Assembly: GCA_016235265.1 (NCBI GenBank)
Contig: JACRLI010000007.1
Location: 124,001-188,000 of the forward strand
Length of the DNA: 64,000 nucleotides
DNA from: Candidatus Eisenbacteria bacterium
GTDB taxonomy: Bacteria; Eisenbacteria; RBG-16-71-46; JACRLI01
Direction of reading: 5' to 3'
A program made the translations under genes and the position numbers. Below are positions 32,509 to 41,291 of the stretch, piece after piece. How positions within the stretch are numbered: the stretch's first letter is position 1; the number at the start of each line of letters is the position of its first letter. The notes beneath the pieces were generated by a model. That model was given only the letters and a program-made list of their open reading frames with translations, ran no database searches and was not told where the DNA came from.

Positions 32509-35229
32509 ATGCGCCGTAAGTGCCTGGCGCTGCTGCTGGTTTGCGTTCCGGCGGTGGTGCTGTTGCCGTGGAGCCCGTCCGCCCGGGCGCAAGCCACCGG
32601 GTCCGCTTCCGACGCGGTTGTCTCCCCGGACACCTCCCTGGCGCGGCTCGCGCCCGCCCTGCCCTCCCTGAAAGCCGTTCGCGCGTCCGGGACCATGCGC
32701 GTGGACGGGCGCCTCGATGAATCCTCCTGGTCCTCCGCCACCCCGTTCCGCGACTTCCGCCAGCGCGACCCGCAGGAGGGCCAGCCGGCTTCCGAGCGCA
32801 CCGAGGTACGGGTCCTGGTGGACGACGACGCGATCTACGTGGGGGCGCGCATGTACGACAGCGAGCCTTCCAGGATCCGCGCCCGCCTGGCGCGCCGTGA
32901 CGAGGACAGCCAGTCCGACCTGTTCGAAGTGTTCTTCGACACCTTCAGGGACCACCTCACCGCCACGAACTTCCGCGTGAACCCCGCCGGCGCGCTGCGC
33001 GACGCGGTGGTGCACTCCAGCGGCGACGAGGACGGCTCGTGGGACGCGGTGTGGGAGGGCTCGGCCACGGTGGACTCGCTGGGCTGGTGCGCCGAGATGC
33101 GGATTCCCCTCTCGCAGCTGCACTACAACGCGGCCCGGGATGCCGCCTGGGGCGTGCAGTTCGAGCGCTTCATCCACCGCAAGCAGGAGTTGGACGTGTT
33201 CGCCTTCACGCCCAAGAGCCAGAGCGGCGGCGTCAGCCGCTACGGGATGCTCACCGGGCTGGGACCGCTGCCCTCGCGGCGACATCTCGAAATCGTGCCC
33301 TATGTATCCTCGCGGGCCGAGTACCGCGACGTGGCCGCCGGCAACCCCTTCCGCAGCGGCAGCGACTACTTCGCCGGCATGGGGCTCGACATGCGCTACG
33401 ACATCGGGCGCGACCTGAGCGTGACCGCGACGGTGAACCCGGACTTCGGCCAGGCGGAGGTGGACCCCGCGGAAGTGAACCTGAGCGCCTACGAGACGTT
33501 CTATTCTGAAAAGCGACCCTTCTTCGTGGAGGGCGCGGGCTACTTCTCCTTCGGCCGCTATCGCAGCCTGAACAACTTCGGGTTCGGCGAGACCATCTAT
33601 TCCCGGCGCATCGGGCGCCCGCCGCATCTCTCGATCTCGGACAACGGCTACGCGCACGTGGACGAGCCGGACCAGAGCACCATCCTCGGCGCGGTGAAGC
33701 TCACCGGAAAGACTCGCGGCGGCTGGAGCCTGGGGTTGCTGGACGCCGTGACCGGCCGCATGCGCGCACGTTTCGTGGACGGCGACGGCGCGCGAGGCGA
33801 GTCGGAGGTGGAACCTCCCACGAACTTTTTCGTGGGCCGGGTGCGTCGCGACCTCCGCGACGGCATGACCTCGGTGGGGGTGCTGCTCTCGGCGGCGAAC
33901 CGCGGGCTCGAGACCCCGGACCTCCGCTCCAGCCTGCGCTCCGCCGCCTACCTGGGCGGAGTGGACTTCAACCAGGCCTGGCACAACCGCGAGTGGTCGC
34001 TGGACGGGTTCTACGCGCAGAGCTACGTGCGCGGCAGCGCCACGGCCATCGCCGCCACGCAGCGCTCCAGCGCACACTACTTCCAGCGGCCCGACCAGGG
34101 GCACGTGCAGTACGACGCCACGCGCACGTGGCTGAGCGGGTACCAGGGAGCGCTGTCCCTGGCCAAGAACAGCGGCGAGCACTGGCTGGGATCGGTCACC
34201 ACGCAGTTCATGAGCCCCGAGTACGAATCCAACGACCTGGGCTACGTGACGCGCGCCGACCGCTACACCTTCGCCACGATCATCCTGTACAAGCAGGACC
34301 GTCCGGGGAAGGTGTTCCGCAACTACCGCGTCTATCCGTACACGTATCACGCCTGGAACTACGGTGGGAAGCTCATCACCGCCGGATACGCGCTCTCGGC
34401 CAACGCGGAACTGGCCAACTACTGGAGCGTGAATGGCACCTTCACCCGGTCCCCCTCCGTGTACAACGACCAGCTCACTCGAGGCGGGCCCATCACGCGG
34501 ACGGCCAACGGCAATGAGTTCGGGGTCGGCGTGTTCTCGGACTCGCGCAAGGCCTACACGACGTTTGCGGAGCTGTATCACTGGTGGAATGACCGCGGCG
34601 GCCACGGGGAGTCCTACGAGGCCGGGCTGAGCGTGCACCCGCGCCCGGGACTGCAGATCACGGTCGGGCCGGAGCTGGACCGCTCGCACGTGCTGGCCCA
34701 GTACGTGCAAACCGCACCGGATCCCTCCGCCACGGCCACCTACGGCAGGCGGTACGTGTACGCCACCATTGATCAGACCACGCTGTCGCTCGGCACGCGG
34801 GTGAACTGGACCTTCTCGCCGCGCGTCAGCCTGCAGCTGTACCTGCAACCGCTGGTCTCCTCCGGGGCGTACTCCGGATTCAAGGAGCTGCGTGCGCCGG
34901 GCACCTTCGACTTCGACGTCTACGGGCAGGACCGCGGCTCCATCGAGCTCGACACCACGAACACCTACGTCATCAATCCCGGCGGCCCCGGCACTCCCGT
35001 GGAGATCCGGGTGGACAACCCGGACTTCAATTTCCGCTCCCTGCGCGGGAACGCGGTCCTGCGGTGGGAATACCGCCCCGGGTCCACCCTGTACTTCATC
35101 TGGCAGCAGACCCGCGAGGAGACCGTGCCCACGGGCGACTTCAGCTTCCGTCGCGACTTCAAGGCCCTCTTCCAGCGCAAGCCGGACAACGTGTTCATGC
35201 TCAAGATCACGAGCTGGTTCGGGGTGTAG
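32509..35229 (+). CDS. DUF5916-type outer-membrane protein with N-terminal CBM9-like domain
   Basis: A 906-residue exported protein: a signal peptide (LALLLVCVPAVVLLPWSPSARAQ), a CBM9-like domain (about 60-245; MRVDGRLDESSWSSATPF, VRVLVDDDAIYVGARMYDSE, DLFEVFFDTFRDHLTATNFR), then the DUF5916 region (about 265-906). The latter has AYETFYSEKRPFFVEGAGYF and many aromatic-rich strands that should form an outer-membrane barrel (ending MLKITSWFGV). Proteins of this kind are common in FCB-type bacteria; their role is unproven. The ATG at 32509 directly precedes the signal peptide, 46 codons after the first in-frame ATG. A possible -10 (TATCCT, 32373) lies upstream. Confidence 0.87.
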   Translation: MRRKCLALLLVCVPAVVLLPWSPSARAQATGSASDAVVSPDTSLARLAPALPSLKAVRASGTMRVDGRLDESSWSSATPFRDFRQRDPQEGQPASERTEVRVLVDDDAIYVGARMYDSEPSRIRARLARRDEDSQSDLFEVFFDTFRDHLTATNFRVNPAGALRDAVVHSSGDEDGSWDAVWEGSATVDSLGWCAEMRIPLSQLHYNAARDAAWGVQFERFIHRKQELDVFAFTPKSQSGGVSRYGMLTGLGPLPSRRHLEIVPYVSSRAEYRDVAAGNPFRSGSDYFAGMGLDMRYDIGRDLSVTATVNPDFGQAEVDPAEVNLSAYETFYSEKRPFFVEGAGYFSFGRYRSLNNFGFGETIYSRRIGRPPHLSISDNGYAHVDEPDQSTILGAVKLTGKTRGGWSLGLLDAVTGRMRARFVDGDGARGESEVEPPTNFFVGRVRRDLRDGMTSVGVLLSAANRGLETPDLRSSLRSAAYLGGVDFNQAWHNREWSLDGFYAQSYVRGSATAIAATQRSSAHYFQRPDQGHVQYDATRTWLSGYQGALSLAKNSGEHWLGSVTTQFMSPEYESNDLGYVTRADRYTFATIILYKQDRPGKVFRNYRVYPYTYHAWNYGGKLITAGYALSANAELANYWSVNGTFTRSPSVYNDQLTRGGPITRTANGNEFGVGVFSDSRKAYTTFAELYHWWNDRGGHGESYEAGLSVHPRPGLQITVGPELDRSHVLAQYVQTAPDPSATATYGRRYVYATIDQTTLSLGTRVNWTFSPRVSLQLYLQPLVSSGAYSGFKELRAPGTFDFDVYGQDRGSIELDTTNTYVINPGGPGTPVEIRVDNPDFNFRSLRGNAVLRWEYRPGSTLYFIWQQTREETVPTGDFSFRRDFKALFQRKPDNVFMLKITSWFGV

Positions 35230-35329
35230 CCGCCTCCGGGGTGCACCCGGCCCCCGGGCGCTGGCCCCGGGCGTGCCTCCGCGCGGCGAGTGCCCGCTCC
35301 GGGGCGGCCCCCCACCGCCGCGGTTGCGC

Positions 35330-35335
35330 TACAAT
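35330..35335 (+). promoter_or_regulatory. Candidate -10 (TACAAT) of folP, leaderless
   Basis: TACAAT matches five of six positions of TATAAT and ends seven bases before the folP ATG at 35343 (CCCCGCC between). No ribosome site is present in the gap. Confidence 0.5.
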
Positions 35336-35342
35336 CCCCGCC

Positions 35343-36194
35343 ATGACACCCCCCGACCCGGGCGCGTCCAGGCGCGTTCACGCCATCCTGAACCCGGACC
35401 GCCCCTTCACCCTGATGGGTGTGGTCAATGTCACCCCCGACTCGTTCTTCGACGGCGGGCGCTACTTCGCGCCCGGGGACGCCATCGCGCGCGGCCTGGA
35501 ACTGCGCTCCGAGGGCGCCGACTGGGTGGATGTCGGCGGCGAGAGCACCCGGCCCGGCTCGGAGCCCGTGAGTCCCGGGGAGGAGGCCGCCCGGGTGGTC
35601 CCGGTGGTGGCCGGGCTTGTCTCACAAGGCGTTGCAGTATCGGTGGATACGAGAAATGTGGAGACCGCTCGCGGGGCCCTGGACGCGGGGGCCACGCTGG
35701 TCAACGACGTCACCGGCCTGGCCGATCCGGCCATGGCCGCCCTGGCCGCCGATCGCGGCGCCGCGGTCCTGCTGATGCACATGCAGGGAAGCCCGAAAAC
35801 AATGCAGAACGCTCCGACGTATGCCGATGTAGTGGCTGAGGTGCGCGCATTCCTCGAAGACCGCCTGCACGCGGCGGAAGCCCGGGGAATCCCGCGCGAG
35901 CGACTGGCGGTGGACCCGGGCATCGGGTTCGGCAAGGCGCTCGAGCACAACCTGCGGCTCATCGCGGGCCTGCGCGCGCTGTGCGACCTGGGCGTCCCGG
36001 TCGCCGTCGGAGTCTCCCGCAAGTCCTTCCTTGGAGTGGTCACGGGGGCGTCGCCCACGGACCGCCTCGCGGGCAGCCTCGCGGCCGCCGTGTGCGCCTT
36101 CCAGAACGGGGCCCGGATCTTCCGGGTGCACGACGTGAAGGCCACGCGCGACGCGCTGGCGACCTCGGAGGCGGTGCGAAGTCATGGGACCTGA
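35343..36194 (+). CDS. folP: Dihydropteroate synthase
   Basis: The 283-residue protein has all DHPS motifs: LMGVVNVTPDSFFDGG, DWVDVGGESTRPGSEPVSPG, LVNDVTGLADP, VLLMHMQGSPKTMQ, LAVDPGIGFGKALEHNL, VAVGVSRKSFLG and the C-terminal RVHDV. It joins p-aminobenzoate to the pterin diphosphate in folate synthesis in the cytoplasm. The ATG at 35343 is chosen; sequence upstream is in frame but unlike the family and overlaps the promoter. Its last codons overlap the next gene by 11 bases, and cdaA follows, a folP-cdaA neighbourhood seen in many bacteria. Confidence 0.97.
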   Translation: MTPPDPGASRRVHAILNPDRPFTLMGVVNVTPDSFFDGGRYFAPGDAIARGLELRSEGADWVDVGGESTRPGSEPVSPGEEAARVVPVVAGLVSQGVAVSVDTRNVETARGALDAGATLVNDVTGLADPAMAALAADRGAAVLLMHMQGSPKTMQNAPTYADVVAEVRAFLEDRLHAAEARGIPRERLAVDPGIGFGKALEHNLRLIAGLRALCDLGVPVAVGVSRKSFLGVVTGASPTDRLAGSLAAAVCAFQNGARIFRVHDVKATRDALATSEAVRSHGT

Positions 36195-36819
36195 CCGCAA
36201 GACCAGCCACCTGGACCAGGCTTACCTGGCGCTCGAGTCGGAACAGTGGGGGGAGGCCGCGGAGCTGGCGCGCAATGCGCTGGCGCAGGCGGTGCGGACG
36301 CGGGAGGAGGCCGACGCGGCGCTGGCCCGGTTCATTCTGGGCACGGCGCTGGTGGGGCCCGAGGATGTCGCCCCCGAGAAGCGCATCGAGGCCCGCGCCC
36401 ACCTGCAGGCCGCGCTGCCCCGGCTGGAGGCCGAGGACGAGCCCGACCTGGCCGGCCAGGCCTGGTCGCTGCTGGGAAGCCTGAGCCTGCTGGAGTGCCG
36501 CGGCGGCGGCCGTGACGCGGCGCTGGTCGAGGCCGATTCCTGCTACCGCCATGCCATCGAGGCCTTCTCCCGGGGCGACTATGCCGCCGGGCGCAGCGGC
36601 GCCCTCCACAACCTGGGACTGTGCCTGGTGGCCCGCGCCGAGACCCAGGGCTTGAGCCCGCGCGAACGCGACGTCCACCTGGACCAGGCCATCACTTGCT
36701 TCCACGACGCCCTGGAGCTCGAGCTGGAGTACGGCCTGCACGACATGGCCGAGGCCACCGAGGACGAGCGCCGCCGGGCCCAGGGATTCCGCGACGCCGT
36801 GCGCGGCTGGGGTATCTGA
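36184..36819 (+). CDS. Helical-repeat (TPR-like) protein of unknown function
   Basis: The 211-residue cytosolic protein consists of helix pairs (HLDQAYLALESEQWGEAAEL, ADAALARFILGTALVG, AGQAWSLLGSLSLLECRG, ALHNLGLCLVARAETQG, DQAITCFHDALELELEYGL). These resemble degenerate tetratricopeptide repeats. No catalytic motif is visible. It overlaps folP by 11 bases and lies 29 bases before cdaA, so it is at least translationally linked to folP. It might be an adaptor for either neighbour; that is inference only. Confidence 0.72.
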   Translation: MGPDRKTSHLDQAYLALESEQWGEAAELARNALAQAVRTREEADAALARFILGTALVGPEDVAPEKRIEARAHLQAALPRLEAEDEPDLAGQAWSLLGSLSLLECRGGGRDAALVEADSCYRHAIEAFSRGDYAAGRSGALHNLGLCLVARAETQGLSPRERDVHLDQAITCFHDALELELEYGLHDMAEATEDERRRAQGFRDAVRGWGI

Positions 36820-36836
36820 ACCGGCTCGCGGTCTGG

Positions 36837-36842
36837 TAGACT
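36837..36842 (+). promoter_or_regulatory. Candidate -10 (TAGACT) of cdaA, leaderless
   Basis: TAGACT ends six bases before the cdaA ATG at 36849 (CCGATC between), with no ribosome site. The same hexamer lies before the dinB-like gene. It suggests that cdaA can be transcribed apart from folP. Confidence 0.42.
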
Positions 36843-36848
36843 CCGATC

Positions 36849-37661
36849 ATGTTCCACCTGCACCAGCACTGGTTCCTGGATGTCCTCGACATCCTCCTGG
36901 TCGCCTTCCTCTTCTACCGCCTCTTCCTGCGGGTGAAGGGCACGCGCGCGGCCCAGATGTTCGCCAGCCTGATCTTCATCGTGCTGGTGTCCATGCTGGC
37001 GCAGTACCTCCAGCTCTCCGCGCTCAACTGGATCTTCAACACACTGAAGACGGTGTGGGTGGTGGCCTTCGTGGTCATCTTCCAGCCCGAGCTGCGCGGC
37101 GCGCTGGCGCAGCTGGGGCAGGTGCCCATCCTGTCGCAGCTGTTCCGCGTGGGCCAGCGCGGCGTGCTGCACGAGGTGGCGCGCGCCGTGGAGCAGCTCT
37201 CCGAGCGCAAGTGGGGCGGGCTGATCGTGCTGGAGCGCGACATCGGCCTGATGAACTACGTGGAGACCGGCTCGCGGCTGGACGCCCATGTGCGCTCCGA
37301 GCTGCTGGTGACCATCTTCACGCCCGGCTCCCCGCTGCACGACGGCGCGGTGATGATCTCGGGCGACACCCTGCTCTCCGCCGGCAGCATCCTGCCCCTC
37401 TCGCAGAACCTGCCGCCCGCGCCGCGCATGGGGATGCGGCATCGCGCCGCCCTGGGCCTCGCCGAGGAGACCGACGCCGTGGTGGTGGTGGTGAGCGAGG
37501 AGCGCCGGGACGTCTCGCTCGCCGTGGACGGCGAGCTTCGGCGCAACCTCTCGATCGTCGAGTTGCGTGCCGCCCTGCATGGCCTCCTGGGCCGGCGCCG
37601 CACCCGCTGGCTGCGGTGGTGGCGGCGGGCGACGAAATCGGAGCCCGCAGCGGTCCGGTAG
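36849..37661 (+). CDS. cdaA: Diadenylate cyclase (c-di-AMP synthase), membrane type
   Basis: The 270-residue protein has the CdaA layout: three N-terminal helices (VLDILLVAFLFYRLFL, MFASLIFIVLVSMLAQYL, LKTVWVVAFVVIFQPEL) and a DAC domain with the two signature motifs, GSPLHDGAVMI (DGA) and MGMRHRAALGL (RHR), plus EETDAVVVVVSEE. It makes cyclic di-AMP from two ATP at the inner membrane, a second messenger for osmolyte and cell-wall control. A basic tail (RRRTRWLRWWRRATK) follows the domain. Start at 36849 begins with FHLHQHWFLDVLD, typical for the family. Confidence 0.96.
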   Translation: MFHLHQHWFLDVLDILLVAFLFYRLFLRVKGTRAAQMFASLIFIVLVSMLAQYLQLSALNWIFNTLKTVWVVAFVVIFQPELRGALAQLGQVPILSQLFRVGQRGVLHEVARAVEQLSERKWGGLIVLERDIGLMNYVETGSRLDAHVRSELLVTIFTPGSPLHDGAVMISGDTLLSAGSILPLSQNLPPAPRMGMRHRAALGLAEETDAVVVVVSEERRDVSLAVDGELRRNLSIVELRAALHGLLGRRRTRWLRWWRRATKSEPAAVR

Positions 37662-37840
37662 CCGCAGTCCCGGCCCGGCGATCCAGGGCGAATCCCCGGC
37701 TTTCCCGCGCGGTTATCTCCCGGTAACTTCCTTTCGGCAGCGCATTCACGGCAACCCGCTGGCCCCGCCGCACGTCCTTGGATATAGTGGGATGCGCTGT
37801 CCCACGGCCACGGCCGACACTCCCCGGAGGATCCCCAGGA

Positions 37841-40156
37841 ATGCCCCTCCTTCTGTGGGGCGCCGCCCTGAGCTTTTCGCTGGGTGCGCTCATCATGGTG
37901 CTGGGCGTGGCGCTCTTCCGCGCCGACCCGCGCCAGAGGCTGAACCGTGTCGCCGCGGTGATGCTCGCCTTCGCCGGGCTGGCCTCCCTGGAGGTCGGCG
38001 TGGAGCTTTCCGCTCGCGCCGTGAACGCCCCGGTGAGTCGCGCCCAGGCCGACCTCGGCCGCTACATCACCCTGGTGTGGCAGTTTTTCTTCCCGTCGCT
38101 GCTGCTGTTCGTGTTGCTCTTCCCCCAGGAAGTGAAGTGGTTCCGGCGTATCCCCTCGGTGGGGGCGCTGATCTTCCTGCCCTACATCATCCACCTGGCG
38201 CTGGCGGTGGTGGCGGAGCAGAGCCAGGGGACGTTCTTCCTGCCCAGCCCGCGGGGCTCCTCCGACTGGCTGGGCGGGCCGGTGCGCACCCTGCGCCTGG
38301 TGCTGATGCTCTTCTACGACGCACACGTGTTCCTGTTCTCGCTGGTGAACCTGGCCTACGTGGGTGGCACCGCGGCGGTGCTGTGGGGACGCCTCGCGGA
38401 GATGCGCAGCCCGAGGCTCAAGGCGCAACTGCGCGTGATGGCCTGGGGCCTGGGGTTGTGCCTGGGCCTGTACGTGCTGGCCGAGCCACTGCCCAACATC
38501 TTCGGCATCCGGGCCTTCGTCCAGGGCGGCCTGCGGCCGGCCCTGGTGGCGGTGGCGCTGGCGCTGGGCTCGGGCTCGATCGCCTACGCCATCGTCCGCC
38601 ACAAGCTGCTGGACGCCGGACTGATCCTGCGGCGGAGCATCCTGTTCCTGCTGCCCGCGCTGGCGCTGTCCATGGCCACCATCCTGGTCTCCGGCTTCGT
38701 GAAGGACGTGTTCACCCGGTGGGGCGCGTTCGACTGGCGCCTGGTGGAGCCGCTGCTGCTGGTGCTGGCGCTCTCCACGCTGCAGCCGCTGGTGCAGCGC
38801 GTGGAGGACGTGGTGGAGGGCTACCTCGGCCGCGACCGACGGGAGGGGCGCACGGTGCTGCAGGCGCTCTCGCGCGACATCGTGACCATCCTGGACATCC
38901 GCGCGCTCGCCGAGCGGCTGGCCGGGTCGGTGGGGGAGTCCCTGCTGGTGGAGCGCTGCGCCCTGTTCCGGCGCGACGGCGTGGGGTTCGTCCCGCTCGC
39001 GGCCTATGACAGCGAGAGGCGTGCACAGCCCGGCCGCGAGCTGGCGGGAGATCCCAGGATCACGCGCTGCGGTGAGCTGCTGCTCGCGGAGACTCTGGGC
39101 GAGGGGCCCCAGGACCTGCGCGACCTCTCGGACCCGTCCACGCCGGGCTGGCCCGACCGGGTGTCCGCCGAGGCCTTCCGGCTGGCAGCGGGCGGATCCG
39201 GGCTGCAACTGTTCGTTCCGGTGGAGCACGGCGGCAACGTCCTGGGGGTGCTGGCGCTGGGCCGCAAGCACACCCGCGGGCGGTTCACCAACGAGGACCT
39301 GGCGCTGCTGTCCACGCTGGCCAACCAGACGGGCGCGGCGATGCGCAACGCCACGTTGTACGCCGAGAGCCTGCGCCGCGTGGCGCTGGAGGAGGAGCTG
39401 GCGCTGGCCCGCCAGATCCAGACCGGTTACCTGCCCTCCAGCTTCCCGGTCTGGGAGCGCGTGGAGGTGTTCGGGCTGAACCAGCCCTCGCGGGAGGTCG
39501 GCGGCGACTACTTCGACGTGCTGGACCTGGGTACCTGCGCGCTCTTCGTGGTGGCCGACGTGAGCGGCAAGGGCGTGCCCGCGGCGCTGATCATGAGCAT
39601 GATGCAGGCGTCGCTGCGCACCCAGGCCCACGAGCTCCGCAGCGTGAGCGACATGCTGGCGCGCATCAACCAGCTGATGCTCCAGAGCGGCGCCGAGGGC
39701 CGCTTCGCCACCTGCTTCCTGGGCTGCCTGGACCTCGGTACGCTGGAGCTCACCTACTGCAACGCCGGTCACAACCCGCCCATGCTGCACCGCGCCTCGG
39801 GCCGGGTGGAAACCCTGGCCGACGGCGGCCTGATCCTGGGCTCGTTCCACGACGCCCGTCTCTTCGATGGCTTCACCCGGCTGGCCCCCGGCGACCGCCT
39901 GGTGCTCTACACCGACGGCGTCACCGAGGCGGTGGACTCCGCCGGCCGGCTGTTCGGGGAGGAACGACTCGAGGAGTTCCTGACCCGGGCCCCGCGCCAC
40001 TGGAGCGGCGAGGAACTGGCGGGCTGCCTGCGTGACGAAGTGCACCGCTTCTCCGGCGGCTCCGAGCTGGCGGACGACATGACGCTGATGGTGGTGCAGG
40101 TTCCGGTGAAGGCGGGGGAAGGGGTGTTGCGGGAGAAGGTGCCGGTCCCCTCCTGA
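37841..40156 (+). CDS. Membrane-bound SpoIIE-type (PP2C) phosphatase with GAF domain
   Basis: A 771-residue protein: an N-terminal seven- to eight-helix membrane region (about 1-320), a GAF-like domain (about 340-510; ILDIRALAERLAGSVGESLL to EDLALLSTLANQTGAAMRNA), a short coiled linker (LEEELALARQIQTGYLPSSF) and the PP2C/SpoIIE domain (about 525-760). The latter has REVGGDYFDVLDLG, LFVVADVSGKGVPAALIMSM, CNAGHNPPML, LVLYTDGVTEAVD and LADDMTLMVVQV, with the metal-binding aspartates present. Such enzymes usually dephosphorylate anti-anti-sigma (STAS) partners; no such partner gene is in the window. Start 37841 follows CCAGGA; a -10-like TATAGT lies at 37783. Confidence 0.92.
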   Translation: MPLLLWGAALSFSLGALIMVLGVALFRADPRQRLNRVAAVMLAFAGLASLEVGVELSARAVNAPVSRAQADLGRYITLVWQFFFPSLLLFVLLFPQEVKWFRRIPSVGALIFLPYIIHLALAVVAEQSQGTFFLPSPRGSSDWLGGPVRTLRLVLMLFYDAHVFLFSLVNLAYVGGTAAVLWGRLAEMRSPRLKAQLRVMAWGLGLCLGLYVLAEPLPNIFGIRAFVQGGLRPALVAVALALGSGSIAYAIVRHKLLDAGLILRRSILFLLPALALSMATILVSGFVKDVFTRWGAFDWRLVEPLLLVLALSTLQPLVQRVEDVVEGYLGRDRREGRTVLQALSRDIVTILDIRALAERLAGSVGESLLVERCALFRRDGVGFVPLAAYDSERRAQPGRELAGDPRITRCGELLLAETLGEGPQDLRDLSDPSTPGWPDRVSAEAFRLAAGGSGLQLFVPVEHGGNVLGVLALGRKHTRGRFTNEDLALLSTLANQTGAAMRNATLYAESLRRVALEEELALARQIQTGYLPSSFPVWERVEVFGLNQPSREVGGDYFDVLDLGTCALFVVADVSGKGVPAALIMSMMQASLRTQAHELRSVSDMLARINQLMLQSGAEGRFATCFLGCLDLGTLELTYCNAGHNPPMLHRASGRVETLADGGLILGSFHDARLFDGFTRLAPGDRLVLYTDGVTEAVDSAGRLFGEERLEEFLTRAPRHWSGEELAGCLRDEVHRFSGGSELADDMTLMVVQVPVKAGEGVLREKVPVPS

Positions 40157-40223
40157 CGCCCCGGGAAGGAACCTGGGAGCGGGGCCCGTGGTGGCCGGGC
40201 CGGGCGCCTCCCGGCCGCCCGCT

Positions 40224-41291
40224 TCAATCCGGATGCACCTCCCGGGCCCTCCCGCGCAGCGCCTCCGCCTCCCGTTCATCCCCCCGCCGCTCCAGCGCGA
40301 TTCCCGCGAGACGCACCAGGGTCGAGGCGATGAACGCCGGCAGTTCCGCCCACGGGTGGGTGCCGCGCGCGCGGAAGTAGGCCGTGGCGAACAACCGAGA
40401 GGAGAGCCGGTACGATTCCGCCCGCTCCGCGTGGCGCAGCGCCTCCAGTTCCAAGTGCGCCACGAAGTTCCCCACGTCAATGGCGGCGGCGCCGGAGGCG
40501 GCGTCATCCCAGTCCAGGATGGCCACACCGTGGGGGCCGCCCCACAGGACCTGCCCCGGGTGGAAGTCACGGTGCAGCGGCACGGGGGATCCCTCGACGC
40601 CGCGCAGCGCGCGGGGGAGGTGCGAGAAGGCGGCCGCTCCTTCGCCCATCGAGCGCACCAGCACCCCGACTTCCTCCTCCAGCGACCAGGCCCTTCCCGG
40701 CTGCCAGCCCGATTCGTGCAGGGACGCCAGCGCCTCGCCCGCCGCTTCCGCGGCGCGCGCCAGGTCCGCTTCGGGCAGCGCCGCGATCGGCTCGCCCGGC
40801 ACGCCGCCCAGCGCCAGCGTCCGCGCGGCGGGCCAGAAGCCGACCACCGGCGGAACGCGGAACGCCACCGCTCCACGTGCGCTCATCCGCCGCAATTCGC
40901 CGTGGCGCTGGGCCAGGCGCTCACCGCGGGCATTGTGGTAGAGCTTGAGGAAGACGTCGCGCTCTCCGCAGGGCCGCCCCGCCGCCTCCGGGTGCGCTCC
41001 CGGCGCGACCGCGCGCAGCACCATCCGCCTGCCCGGGCGGTGCTTCACCAGCTCGAGCCGCCGAAGCAGGCATGCCGGCGGCGCCGCGCCGCCACCTCCC
41101 GTCGCGATCCACGCGAGCCCGGGGAGGGCGGGGTCCGCGGGGAGGTGGGACACATCCACGGCGGAGCGCGCGCCGCCCGCGACGGCGGAACCGCCCGCGA
41201 CGGCCCCGGCATCGGCGGCGACGACCGGATCGCCGGTGCGCCTGCCCGCCCGCACCCGGAACTCCCCGGGGCTACCCGACCAGGGTTCCAT
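40224..41291 (-). CDS. APH-like phosphotransferase of the glycan operon
   Basis: The 355-residue protein has an aminoglycoside-phosphotransferase/choline-kinase fold: Lys in VFLKLYHN, the catalytic loop VPLHRDFHPGQVLWGG (HxD, with Q where N is common) and the metal motif VAILDWDDAASG. These kinases phosphorylate small hydroxyl substrates such as sugars or amino alcohols. In this operon the likely substrate is a sugar or lipid carrier, not an antibiotic. The ATG at 41291 overlaps the ABC exporter's stop by 20 bases; a start three codons upstream is possible. It is the last gene of the eight-gene unit. Confidence 0.8.
   Translation of the reverse strand: MEPWSGSPGEFRVRAGRRTGDPVVAADAGAVAGGSAVAGGARSAVDVSHLPADPALPGLAWIATGGGGAAPPACLLRRLELVKHRPGRRMVLRAVAPGAHPEAAGRPCGERDVFLKLYHNARGERLAQRHGELRRMSARGAVAFRVPPVVGFWPAARTLALGGVPGEPIAALPEADLARAAEAAGEALASLHESGWQPGRAWSLEEEVGVLVRSMGEGAAAFSHLPRALRGVEGSPVPLHRDFHPGQVLWGGPHGVAILDWDDAASGAAAIDVGNFVAHLELEALRHAERAESYRLSSRLFATAYFRARGTHPWAELPAFIASTLVRLAGIALERRGDEREAEALRGRAREVHPD

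Noticed and set aside
40224..41291. Antibiotic (aminoglycoside) resistance gene
   Set aside because: The APH fold is shared with many sugar and choline kinases, and the gene is the last member of a glycan-type operon with no resistance context.
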